Assembly: GCA_947503765.1 (NCBI GenBank)
Contig: CANNFA010000003.1
Location: 558,001-622,000, forward strand
DNA: 64,000 bases
Origin: an uncultured Paracoccaceae bacterium
GTDB taxonomy: Bacteria; Pseudomonadota; Alphaproteobacteria; Rhodobacterales; Rhodobacteraceae
Direction: 5' to 3'
Of the stretch, positions 42,311-49,592 are shown piece after piece. Under the pieces are notes generated by a model. The model was not told where the DNA came from. It saw only the letters and a program-made list of their open reading frames with translations, and did no database searches. A program made the position numbers and the translations under genes. How positions within the stretch are numbered: position 1 is the stretch's first letter; every line of letters begins with the position of its first letter.

Positions 42311-43531
42311 ATGCCCACCGAAAGCGTGCGCTTTGCCGGTCATGCCGGCGCCGATCTGGCGGCCCGGCTCGATATGCCCGAGGGGCCGCATCTGGCCACG
42401 GCCCTGTTCGCCCATTGCTTCACCTGCGGCAAGGACATCAAGGCGGCGCGGCGGATCGCGGCGCGGCTGGCGGCGATGGGAATCGCGGTGCTGCGGTTCG
42501 ACTTCACCGGCCTCGGCCAGTCGGAGGGCGCGTTCGGCGACACCTCGTTCAGCTCGAACGTGGCCGATCTGGAACGCGCGGCGGACTACCTGTCCGAGCG
42601 GGACATGGCGCCCGACCTGCTGATCGGCCATTCGCTGGGCGGCGCGGCGGCGCTGCTGGCGGCGGGGCGGATCGGCAGCGTGCGCGCGGTGGTCACGCTG
42701 TCCGCGCCGGCCGATCCCGCGCATATCCTGACCGCGCTGGGCGATGCCCTGCCCGAGAGCGCGGCCGAGGACGGCGCCGAGGTCAATCTTGGCGGCAAGA
42801 CCTTTCGCATCAGCCCCGATTTCATCCGCGACGTGCAGGAAGGCTCGCTGGAGGAGGCCATCGCCGGGCTGGACCGCGCGCTTCTGGTGATGCATGCGCC
42901 GCGCGACAAGATTGTGGGGATCGAGAACGCCTCGCGCATCTTCGGACTGGCCAAGCATCCCAAGAGCTTCGTGACGCTGGGCGAGGCCGATCACCTGATC
43001 GGCGGCGACGGCGATGCCGAATATGCCGCCGGGGTGATCGCGGCCTGGGCGGCGCGGTACCTGGACCTCGCGCCCCCCGCCCCGCCGCCCGGCGCGCCCG
43101 AAGGCGTGGTGCGCGTGTCCGAGGCCGACCCCGACGGGTTCCTCCAGGATGTGCAGCATGGCCCGTCGCACCATGTGCTGGCCGACGAGCCAGAGGCGTA
43201 TGGCGGCACCGACCGCGGGATGTCGCCCTACGGATTCCTTGCGGCGGGGCTGGGCGCCTGCACCTCGATGACGATCCGCATGTATGCACGGCGCAAGGGC
43301 TGGCCGCTGGAGCATGTGAGCGTCAGCGTCACCCACGAGAAGGTGCACGCCCAGGATGCCGGGGACAGCAGCGCGCCGAAGATCGACCGGTTCCACCGCG
43401 AGGTCACGCTGGAAGGGGAACTCGATGCCGATCAGCGCGCCCGCCTGATGGAGATCGCCGACCGCTGCCCGGTGCACCGCACCCTCGAGGCGCGGTCCGA
43501 GATCGTCACGGCGCCGGCCGGGGAAGGCTGA
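42311..43531 (+). CDS. Alpha/beta hydrolase - OsmC fusion protein
   Basis: A 406-residue two-domain protein. The first ~250 residues are an alpha/beta hydrolase with the nucleophile elbow GHSLGGAAALL, and the segment before it (LRFDFTGLGQSEG) fits the esterase/dienelactone hydrolase pattern. The last ~140 residues are an OsmC/Ohr peroxiredoxin-like domain with YGFLAAGLGACTSMTIRMYA, which contains one of the two redox cysteines, and DRCPVHRTLE containing the other. The domains together suggest a hydrolase linked to organic hydroperoxide handling. The start at 42311 follows the family N-terminus. Confidence 0.87.
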   Translation: MPTESVRFAGHAGADLAARLDMPEGPHLATALFAHCFTCGKDIKAARRIAARLAAMGIAVLRFDFTGLGQSEGAFGDTSFSSNVADLERAADYLSERDMAPDLLIGHSLGGAAALLAAGRIGSVRAVVTLSAPADPAHILTALGDALPESAAEDGAEVNLGGKTFRISPDFIRDVQEGSLEEAIAGLDRALLVMHAPRDKIVGIENASRIFGLAKHPKSFVTLGEADHLIGGDGDAEYAAGVIAAWAARYLDLAPPAPPPGAPEGVVRVSEADPDGFLQDVQHGPSHHVLADEPEAYGGTDRGMSPYGFLAAGLGACTSMTIRMYARRKGWPLEHVSVSVTHEKVHAQDAGDSSAPKIDRFHREVTLEGELDADQRARLMEIADRCPVHRTLEARSEIVTAPAGEG

Positions 43532-43680
43532 GGGGCGCGGGGGGGGGGCCGGCCCCGCGCGCAAAGTGTGCATTTCGCCCGATCGAATTCACGCGCCCGA
43601 TCGAACGCATCTGCCTTGCAAGCGCTGGCTCGGGCCGGCGCGTGAATGCCGCGACACCTGTTGAGCGAAACTCGCCCTGG

Positions 43681-44673
43681 TCAGGCGTTGACGTCCACCA
43701 CCACGCGGCCGCGCACGCGGCCGTTCAGGATGTCCGCGCCCAGCCGAGGCAGATCCGCCAGCGTGGCCGGCTCCACCATCGCCTCGAGCTTGTCCATCGG
43801 CAGGTCGGCGGCGATGCGCTTCCAGGCGCGCACCCGGTTGTCATAGGGTTGCAGCACGCTGTCGATGCCCAGAAGGTTCACCCCGCGCAGCAGGAACGGC
43901 ACCACGCTCGCCGGCAGGCCCGCGCCCCCCGCAAGCCCCACCGCCGCGACCGAGGCGCCGTGCTTTATCTGCCCCAGCACGCGGGCCAGCATCGCGCCGC
44001 CCACCGCGTCCACGCAGCCGGCCCAGGTTTCCGCCTCGAGCGGGCGCTTGACGGTTTCGGCCAGGTCTTCGCGCGGCACGATCCGTGCGGCGCCGAGGCC
44101 CTTCAGGTAGTCCGCGCTTTCGGGCCGGCCGGTCACCGCGGCGACATCGTAGCCCAGATCGGCCAGCAGCGCCGTCGCCACCGATCCCACGCCGCCCGAC
44201 GCGCCGGTGACCAGCACCTCGCCCGCGCCGGGGCGCAGGCCGTGATCCTCCAGCGCCATGACCGCCAGCGTCGCGGTGAAGCCTGCCGTGCCGACCGCCA
44301 TCGCCTGCCGCGTGGTCAGCCCCTTGGGCAGCGGCACCAGCCAGTCGGCCTTGACGCTGGCCTTCTGCGCGTAGCCGCCCCAGTGCCGCTCGCCGACATG
44401 CCAGCCGGTCAGCACCACCCTGTCGCCGGGGCGATAGCGCGAATCCTCGCTGCTTTCGACCACGCCGGCAAAGTCGATGCCCGGGACATGCGGGTAGGTC
44501 CGGACCAGCCCGCCGCCCGGTCCGATGCACAGCCCGTCCTTGTAGTTCAGCGTCGAATACTCGACCGCGACGGTCACGTCGCCATCGGGCAGCCGGTCAT
44601 CGGCCAGCGCCTGCACCGACGCAGCGGTGGTGCCGTCTTCGTCCTTGTCCACGACCAGGGCATTGAACGTCAT
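43681..44673 (-). CDS. acuI: Acryloyl-CoA reductase, AcuI-type MDR oxidoreductase
   Basis: A 330-residue zinc-independent medium-chain dehydrogenase with MTFNALVVDKDEDG at the start, YSTLNYKDGLCIG (about 57-69), and the NADPH-binding VTGASGGVGSVATALLADLG (about 150-169). It matches the AcuI subgroup that reduces acryloyl-CoA to propionyl-CoA and protects marine Rhodobacteraceae from DMSP-derived acrylate. The start at 44673 is set by family alignment; an upstream open frame is ignored. No DMSP lyase gene is in the window. Confidence 0.85.
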   Translation of the reverse strand: MTFNALVVDKDEDGTTAASVQALADDRLPDGDVTVAVEYSTLNYKDGLCIGPGGGLVRTYPHVPGIDFAGVVESSEDSRYRPGDRVVLTGWHVGERHWGGYAQKASVKADWLVPLPKGLTTRQAMAVGTAGFTATLAVMALEDHGLRPGAGEVLVTGASGGVGSVATALLADLGYDVAAVTGRPESADYLKGLGAARIVPREDLAETVKRPLEAETWAGCVDAVGGAMLARVLGQIKHGASVAAVGLAGGAGLPASVVPFLLRGVNLLGIDSVLQPYDNRVRAWKRIAADLPMDKLEAMVEPATLADLPRLGADILNGRVRGRVVVDVNA

Positions 44674-44756
44674 CGCATCTGTCTCCCACTTGGCTGCCCC
44701 CGGATTACGACGGTCGCCGCGCGGCAACAAGACCGCAGACAGGTGCGCGCCGTCCG

Positions 44757-46118
44757 TCAGTTCCGGTCGAACACGATCGAGCTGTCATAGGCATCGGCCC
44801 AGCCGTCGGTGGTCACCCCGCCCGCCGCCGTGCCCGCATAGCTGTCCAGCCCGCGGATCCGCAGCACCCGCACCGCGCCGCCAAAGGCATCGATGACGCC
44901 GGCATGCCGGGCGGCGGTGCAGATGTCGCTGTCGGCGGTGTAGGGCCCGCTGCCCCAGACCGGCCCGCGCGGCGCATCGCCGGTGCAGGTGCAGCGCAGC
45001 GCCGCCACGCCGTCCGGCATCACCGTGCAGGCGCCGCCATCGGCGATTTCGGCGCCGCCTTTGGGCGCGCCGGCGCTGCCGCCGGCCTCGGCCGCCGTGC
45101 CATAGGGCGCCACGTCGAAGCTGACCGGATAGCTGCCCCAGTCGCGCGCGGTGATCCCGTTGCGGTCCGACCCCTCGTAGGCCGGCTGGCCGGCAAAGCG
45201 GCGCAGCTCGATCAGGCCGCCCGCCGCACCGATCGCCCCGGCATGCAGCGCCGCCGTGCAGATGTCGCTGTCGCCGGTATAGGGCCCGCTGCCCCAGATC
45301 GGCCCACGCGCGAAACCCTCCGTGCAGCCGCAGATCACCGGCGCGCCGTCCTCGGGCACCGCGTCGCAGGCCGGCGCATCCGCCAGCGCGGGGCGGGCGC
45401 CGCCGGTCTTGCCGCCGCGCGGCACCGCGGCAATGGCGATGCTCTCGTCATAGCTGCCCCAGCTGCCGGTGGTGACGCCATGCGCCTCGGAGCCGCCGTA
45501 TTCCGCCTGCCCCGGCGCGCGGCGCAGCACCAGCTTGCCGCCATCTGTGCCGATCACGCCCGCATGGATCGCGGCGGTGCAGATGTCGCTGTCGGCGGTA
45601 TAGGGGTTCGAGCCCCAGACCGACCCGCCGCCGCCCTCGCCGGGCGTGCAGGCGCAGATCGCCTCGTCGATGTCGGCCGGCAGCGGCGCACAAGCGCCCA
45701 GGTCGAACACCGCGCCGCCCTGCGCCGCGCCGTAGCCGGCCAGCTTGATGCTGCTGTCATAGCTGCCCCATTCACCGCTGGTCACGCCATTGGCCGAAGA
45801 TCCGGGATAGGCCGCCTGCCCCGGCGCGCGCGCCGCCGTGACCGCGCCGCCTGCCTGCTGCGACACGATCCCCGCATGAAGCGCCGCCGTGCAGATATCG
45901 CTATCCGCGGTATAGAACGGCGCGCCGCCCCAGATCGCCCCGGTCTCGAACCCCGCATCGCAGCTGCAATCAAGGCGTTCCGTGCCATCGGGCATCACGC
46001 CGCATTCGGGTAGATCGGCCGCCGCGCCGCCCTGTCCGCCCCTGCCCTGCGCCTGCGCCGCGCCCGAAAGGCAAAGCCCCACCGCGCCCGCGGCCGCGAT
46101 CATCCGGATCAATCTCAT
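44757..46118 (-). CDS. Secreted protein with four LCCL-domain repeats
   Basis: A 453-residue exported protein with signal peptide (about 1-24). The mature part is four tandem modules, each with a short Cys pair (CSC, CAC, CGC, CTC), a W-G-x-x-P-[FY] step, the [TS]xDSDICTAAxHAG core, and ending in a [GA]xWGSYxxS-like strand. This is the LCCL domain, a fold found mainly in eukaryotic secreted proteins and sporadically in bacteria. Each module keeps two cysteines near its start and one in the ICTAA core. Function unknown; extracellular or periplasmic binding is plausible. It is divergent from ssrA. Confidence 0.85.
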   Translation of the reverse strand: MRLIRMIAAAGAVGLCLSGAAQAQGRGGQGGAAADLPECGVMPDGTERLDCSCDAGFETGAIWGGAPFYTADSDICTAALHAGIVSQQAGGAVTAARAPGQAAYPGSSANGVTSGEWGSYDSSIKLAGYGAAQGGAVFDLGACAPLPADIDEAICACTPGEGGGGSVWGSNPYTADSDICTAAIHAGVIGTDGGKLVLRRAPGQAEYGGSEAHGVTTGSWGSYDESIAIAAVPRGGKTGGARPALADAPACDAVPEDGAPVICGCTEGFARGPIWGSGPYTGDSDICTAALHAGAIGAAGGLIELRRFAGQPAYEGSDRNGITARDWGSYPVSFDVAPYGTAAEAGGSAGAPKGGAEIADGGACTVMPDGVAALRCTCTGDAPRGPVWGSGPYTADSDICTAARHAGVIDAFGGAVRVLRIRGLDSYAGTAAGGVTTDGWADAYDSSIVFDRN

Positions 46119-46203
46119 CGCCGTATCCCCTGCAATCTACATATTTGTTGAAACGCATTTATCTTGCGGGGCACGCGCGGCCCCTGTCAACGCCGCGCAC
46201 CCC

Positions 46204-46232
46204 TTGCCGGACGCCATCCGCGTCGCTATCTA
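46204..46232 (+). promoter_or_regulatory. Predicted ssrA promoter
   Basis: TTGCCG and TATCTA are separated by exactly 17 bases, placing transcription start near 46240, just upstream of the acceptor piece of tmRNA. A reasonable housekeeping-sigma promoter in a high-GC genome. Confidence 0.6.
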
Positions 46233-46426
46233 TGCGGTGTCGGCTTGCCGACTATGGACATAAACGCGCTCGTAATAAGCGGATCGGACCCGGGGGCGGT
46301 ACCCGGCGGCTCCACCATATACCCTTTGTTGGGGGGACATGGGGCCGAAACAGGATCGACGAACGTCTAAAGGGGTTTGCTTTGTCCCGGTGAGGTACCA
46401 CCGTTATCGGTCCGAATTGTACAGTT

Positions 46427-46465
46427 GCCAACAACAACCGTGCTCCGGTCGCCGTTGCTGCGTAA
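46427..46465 (+). other. tmRNA tag reading frame (ANNNRAPVAVAA)
   Basis: The resume codon GCC is followed by AAC AAC AAC CGT GCT CCG GTC GCC GTT GCT GCG and TAA. The hydrophobic AVAA end is the ClpXP degron, and AN near the start is the part bound by the SspB adaptor. The third residue is N, where I recall D in related alphaproteobacteria (ANDN...). Confidence 0.9.
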
Positions 46466-46537
46466 GCAGTAACAAGACCGAAACTTAAGTCCTTGCGCCT
46501 AGCAGCGTAAGGCGGGGTCCGCAGGCACCTGGCAACA

Positions 46538-46547
46538 GAAGCCTGCA
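46538..46547 (+). repeat. Putative attL core of the integrated element (in ssrA 3' end)
   Basis: GAAGCCTGCA, containing the 3' strand of the last tmRNA helix, is repeated exactly at 56559-56568. The following 10 bases are similar (7 of 10 identical). The 3' end of ssrA is a classic integration target, and the integrase gene begins about 35 bp away. Confidence 0.6.
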
Positions 46548-46582
46548 CTCTCTTTTCTGGTGTGTAAGCGTCTGGAATGTAG

Positions 46583-47659
46583 TCATTTTTGATTTCCACT
46601 TTTCCAAAGTTTTACAGTCTTGTCTTCATTTCGTTCACGCAAATCCCTAAGCACCGCTTGACCGCTCGCCTTTCGATCAGCGTGGCGGCAGTAGTGCTCG
46701 ACCATCTCGACGGACATTCCGACCATGTCGGAGATCTGCAAAGCTGAGAAACCACCGCCACGGAGGCGGATCACCGCGTTCGCGCGCAACCCGTGAGGAA
46801 CCGTGCCAGCAAGTTCTGGGTGCTTCTGGCGCTCTCGGTCAAACTCCTTCCACATCTGATTGGTGCTGAATGGCCTGCCTTTGCTTTTGCCATCCTCTTG
46901 CAAGAGGAAAGGACCGGGGCGCCGCTCCCACGTCGCCATTTCGGCTTCAAGCTCGGGGAAGATCGGGCACCACGGCTTCACTCCGGTTTTCTTCTGCGGC
47001 AGGCTAAAGCCGCCGTCATCCTCATCATTCGGATTGAGGCGAACCACGTCACTGATCCGCTGGCCGGTGTAACGGCTGAGGAAGTAGAAGCGGCGGATCA
47101 TGCCTTGGAAGTGCTTTTCCGCATAGTCCAGTTGCACGGGCGTCCAGGGCCGGTGTCCCTCACCCTTGGCGAACCGCTCGACGCCTTGAGTCGGATCGTG
47201 CGTCAGCAGTTCGACCGGCCCATTCGCCCAGGCCACCATCGCCTTGAGCGCGTCCAGGACGTTGTTGGCCGCACCCGGCTTTTCAGCCCCGATCTTGCGA
47301 ATGAGCGCATCCACATGGCGCGGGCGCAGCTCACGCGCGGGCAGATCGCCCCATGCCTTTCGCGGCGGCTTTAGGTAGCGCCGATAGTGGTCTTGTGTCC
47401 CCTTGCTGATCTTCCTTTGGCGGGTGATCCAAGAGACTTCGAACGCATCAATCAGTGCGCTCACCGTGTCGGTTGGCGTCGGACCGAACGCGCCCTGCGC
47501 CTGGCGGACCGCATTCCAAAATTCGGGTGTCTGCGGATCGTCGGGGAGGCGGATGCGTTCCCCCTCATTCGAGGTGCCCCGGCCTTCCTGATAGTAAAAG
47601 TACTCGCGCCCTGATGAAATGACGCGCTGGACGTGGCGCGGCAAGGACACTTTAGACAT
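46583..47659 (-). CDS. int: Tyrosine recombinase/integrase
   Basis: A 358-residue site-specific recombinase. Catalytic residues are visible: Arg in SRYTGQRISDVVRL, the HGLRANA (HxxR) box, and the nucleophile tyrosine in VEMVEHYCRHADRK. An N-terminal SAM-like DNA-binding domain (about 60-160) precedes the catalytic part. The start at 47659 (MSKVSLPRHVQRV) overlaps the upstream excisionase gene by 8 bp. It is adjacent to the 3' end of ssrA, the probable integration site. Confidence 0.93.
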   Translation of the reverse strand: MSKVSLPRHVQRVISSGREYFYYQEGRGTSNEGERIRLPDDPQTPEFWNAVRQAQGAFGPTPTDTVSALIDAFEVSWITRQRKISKGTQDHYRRYLKPPRKAWGDLPARELRPRHVDALIRKIGAEKPGAANNVLDALKAMVAWANGPVELLTHDPTQGVERFAKGEGHRPWTPVQLDYAEKHFQGMIRRFYFLSRYTGQRISDVVRLNPNDEDDGGFSLPQKKTGVKPWCPIFPELEAEMATWERRPGPFLLQEDGKSKGRPFSTNQMWKEFDRERQKHPELAGTVPHGLRANAVIRLRGGGFSALQISDMVGMSVEMVEHYCRHADRKASGQAVLRDLRERNEDKTVKLWKSGNQK

Positions 47660-47894
47660 TGTCCAAGCCCGCCATGAACTGATCCTCACCGCCGGAAGCC
47701 TGCGCACTTAATCGGGCCTTCACATCCGCCCAGCACCAGCGAATGGATCCACCCCACTTGAACGGTTTCGGCAGCAATCCGCGCTGAACGTAGGAATCCA
47801 CCGTGGACTCACTCAAATCCAGTTCTGCCGCCAGAGTCGCCTTGGAGACGTAGGAAGGCGGGCGGGCGCCCTTTACCGCTCGTTCCCGTGCCAT
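47652..47894 (-). CDS. AlpA/MerR-like helix-turn-helix excisionase or regulator
   Basis: An 80-residue protein with a winged helix-turn-helix of the AlpA/excisionase type: SKATLAAELDLSESTVDSYVQRGLLPKPFKWGG (about 17-49) followed by IRWCWADVKARL. Such proteins direct excision or control int. It overlaps the integrase start by 8 bp; this alpA-int pair is typical of phage satellites. Confidence 0.8.
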   Translation of the reverse strand: MARERAVKGARPPSYVSKATLAAELDLSESTVDSYVQRGLLPKPFKWGGSIRWCWADVKARLSAQASGGEDQFMAGLDNV

Positions 47895-47908
47895 AACTTA
47901 AACCTCCA

Positions 47909-48472
47909 TCAATCCTCGGATGCGAGGGCCGAGTGCTCGTTCTCGATGCGCCGAGGCGCGCCGGCGTAGACTTCGCGCAGCACCTGATCGGCATCAAAAC
48001 CCATACGCTCGCAAACGTCGCGGAAGACGCGGCCGATGTTGACCACGGTCATCGCCTCGACATTCGACTTGAACGCCCCGTGCAAAATGGCTTCGCCGGT
48101 CATCACAACTTCGGTGCGGCCATCAAAGGCCAGCGCCAATGTTCCATCCTTGTTCGGCGGAAAGGGAAAACCAGCCTCGCGCACCACGTCCAGACCCTTG
48201 CCATTGCTGCGCCTGGACGTGGTGTAGGCCACCTTTGCGGCCGCGCGGAACGCTTCCTTCGGCCTCATGCCCTGGTCGACGAAGGCGCGCGCATAGGCGA
48301 TTTCCATCACACCGCGAAACGTGAAGACGCGAGGCACACCTTGCGCGCCGCCGCCGCTGATCCCGTCGCCGACTGGGTGCTTCCGCTTTAGCCAGAGCTG
48401 TAGCTTGTCGTGGCTTATTCCGGCAGCTTTCGCAGTCGCTCGGGAGTTCCATGTTGCGCCGGTGTTGAGCAT
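47909..48472 (-). CDS. MerR-like regulator of the satellite, hypothetical
   Basis: A 187-residue protein with a helix-turn-helix at the start (NSRATAKAAGISHDKLQLWL, about 9-28), then RVFTFRGVMEIAYARAFVDQ, the same linker-and-helix pattern as MerR-like phage regulators. The C-terminal half (about 95-187) is alpha/beta with no recognised family. Position between the structural block and int suggests a lysogeny or replication control role. Start preceded by ACGGAG. Confidence 0.6.
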   Translation of the reverse strand: MLNTGATWNSRATAKAAGISHDKLQLWLKRKHPVGDGISGGGAQGVPRVFTFRGVMEIAYARAFVDQGMRPKEAFRAAAKVAYTTSRRSNGKGLDVVREAGFPFPPNKDGTLALAFDGRTEVVMTGEAILHGAFKSNVEAMTVVNIGRVFRDVCERMGFDADQVLREVYAGAPRRIENEHSALASED

Positions 48473-48554
48473 TTGACTTTCTCCGTAAAGGACCTTCGAC
48501 CTTCTCGCATGCTTTTCAGCTTAGGTCAAGAGTCATTTATTGACGTTTGCCCGG

Positions 48555-48977
48555 TCAGCTCGCGCGCCTCGATCCAGTCCGAACGATAGTAGAGCGGACG
48601 CGCCAGCCAAATTCTGGCCGGAAGCAGTGCAGGCACTCGCCGTATAGGCCCGAACGTCCCATGATGGTGACGTTCTGGGGGACGCCGTTGCACCAGTGCA
48701 GGCGGAAGTCCGAGACTGTATCCACGCCCACCGGGGCACCCATGCGCAAAACCAGCTCGTGAAGCTCTTCCAGCTTCACAGCCAGTTCGCGGGACAGGGT
48801 AGAATCGCGCCACGGATGGAAAACCTCGGGGTCGGATTCCGCACCAGGGCCGGTCAGCTTGTTCCACCACCAAGGCGTTTGATCTTGGGATGCGTGTGCG
48901 AGCTGAGAGCCGGCAAGGGTTATGCCAGAGGCGGGCAGAGCGGACAGGATCGCGCGGCGGGACAGGGGGCGGGTCAT
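48555..48977 (-). CDS. Small exported protein of the satellite with Tat-like signal
   Basis: A 140-residue protein beginning MTRPLSRRAILSALPASGIT, a twin-arginine-like signal (SRRAIL) with a hydrophobic core and cleavage-like LAHA at about 26-29. The mature part has one CLHC pair (about 115-118), Trp-rich edges and no recognised family. It overlaps the upstream 68-residue gene by 4 bp. An exported protein is unusual cargo for a packaging-only element and might affect host surface or phage infection. Confidence 0.6.
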   Translation of the reverse strand: MTRPLSRRAILSALPASGITLAGSQLAHASQDQTPWWWNKLTGPGAESDPEVFHPWRDSTLSRELAVKLEELHELVLRMGAPVGVDTVSDFRLHWCNGVPQNVTIMGRSGLYGECLHCFRPEFGWRVRSTIVRTGSRRAS

Positions 48978-49180
48978 GCCGTCACCTCGGGAAGGCGCGC
49001 GCTGTCCAGGCCGTTGTTCAGGTCTATGGCGATCTCATTTGCCGCGTCGACAAGATAACACCTAAGCATCTTGTCATCATCCGCCTGAAAGGCACTGATC
49101 GCGCCTAGCAGGCATTCGAGCTGCATGGCTTTATTCTGCATGCGGAAAAAATGGGCGGCAATCGAAGGGGTGTTTGTCAT
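48974..49180 (-). CDS. Small protein of the satellite, unknown function
   Basis: A 68-residue helical acidic protein (MTNTPSIAAHFFRMQNKAMQ at the start, then ECLLGAISAFQADDDK). It starts just downstream of a long inverted-repeat RNA element (49189-49260) and its stop overlaps the next start (ATGA). No family recognised; a regulator or anti-repressor is possible. Confidence 0.5.
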   Translation of the reverse strand: MTNTPSIAAHFFRMQNKAMQLECLLGAISAFQADDDKMLRCYLVDAANEIAIDLNNGLDSARLPEVTA

Positions 49181-49188
49181 GGTTTCAG

Positions 49189-49260
49189 TCTCACAGTTTG
49201 GCTTTTGAGAGCCGTGCCAGTGACGGACTGGCGCCGGGGTGCTCAAAACCTCCTGTGAGA
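49189..49260 (-). promoter_or_regulatory. Nested hairpin RNA leader upstream of the 68-residue gene
   Basis: Three tiers of inverted repeats share one centre: TCTCACAG/CTGTGAGA (49189-49196 with 49253-49260), TTTTGAG/CTCAAAA (49203-49209 with 49242-49248) and GCCAGT/ACTGGC (49216-49221 with 49227-49232). Transcribed on the minus strand it would be a long stem ending 9 bases before an ATG and could act as an attenuator, riboregulator or immunity RNA. Confidence 0.6.
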
Positions 49261-49442
49261 GAGGCGCGACGATTTTCCGCAAGCGGTCTTGTATGACGCC
49301 ACCACCCCGACATAAACTGTCGGAGCGCAACGCCGCCAAGCGTCAACGCAGTTCGCCGCCCTACGCGCCAACGTAGGAAACCTTGGTCAGGTGTCGCGGC
49401 TATCACAGTCCGGGTTTTGAGGCCCAAAAGCACCCTGCCGCA

Positions 49443-49486
49443 AATTTCACTCGCGATCAAGAGCGCCCTTCGGGGTGCGTGAAATT
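49443..49486 (-). repeat. Inverted repeat with UUCG-like tetraloop
   Basis: AATTTCAC/GTGAAATT arms (49443-49450 and 49479-49486) enclose GCGCCC-TTCG-GGGTGC. It lies about 110 bp past the portal stop on the minus strand. No T-run, so factor-dependent termination or RNA stabilisation is more likely than an intrinsic terminator. Confidence 0.5.
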
Positions 49487-49592
49487 GCGCGCCGCGCCGC
49501 CGGGAGTCGGGGCCGCGCGCTGTCGGGGTTTTACGGCACTCGCCGACTGATCCGGGATGCTTGCGGCATGAATAAACGCAGGGGCATCCGCC

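Larger units (their letters stand above)
46240..46560 (+). ncRNA. ssrA: Circularly permuted two-piece tmRNA (ssrA)
   Basis: tmRNA rescues stalled ribosomes and adds a degradation tag. The acceptor piece (about 46240-46317) comes first and ends CGGCTCC-ACCA; after a 23-base intervening segment the coding piece starts at 46341 with GGGGCCG. CGGCUCC pairs with GGGGCCG over 7 bp, with a G-U pair at position 3, the alanyl-tRNA synthetase identity. The T arm CCGGG/CCCGG (46290-46306) is perfect. The tag reads ANNNRAPVAVAA. The 3' end is a helix GCAGGC/GCCTGC (46521-46546), so the limit at 46560 is approximate. The permuted form is diagnostic of alphaproteobacteria. Confidence 0.95.
49181..49592. 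other. Non-coding gap in the satellite with two structured elements
   Basis: 412 bases between the small-protein operon and the portal gene. It holds a nested hairpin at 49189-49260 and a second inverted repeat at 49443-49486 (listed separately). A frame of 89 codons on the minus strand from a TTG at 49460 exists but lacks a ribosome site and overlaps both structured elements, so I do not call it. Confidence 0.5.

Noticed and set aside
49191-49460. 89-codon minus-strand frame from a TTG start
   Set aside because: No ribosome site, overlaps the nested hairpin and another inverted repeat; better explained as a structured leader.
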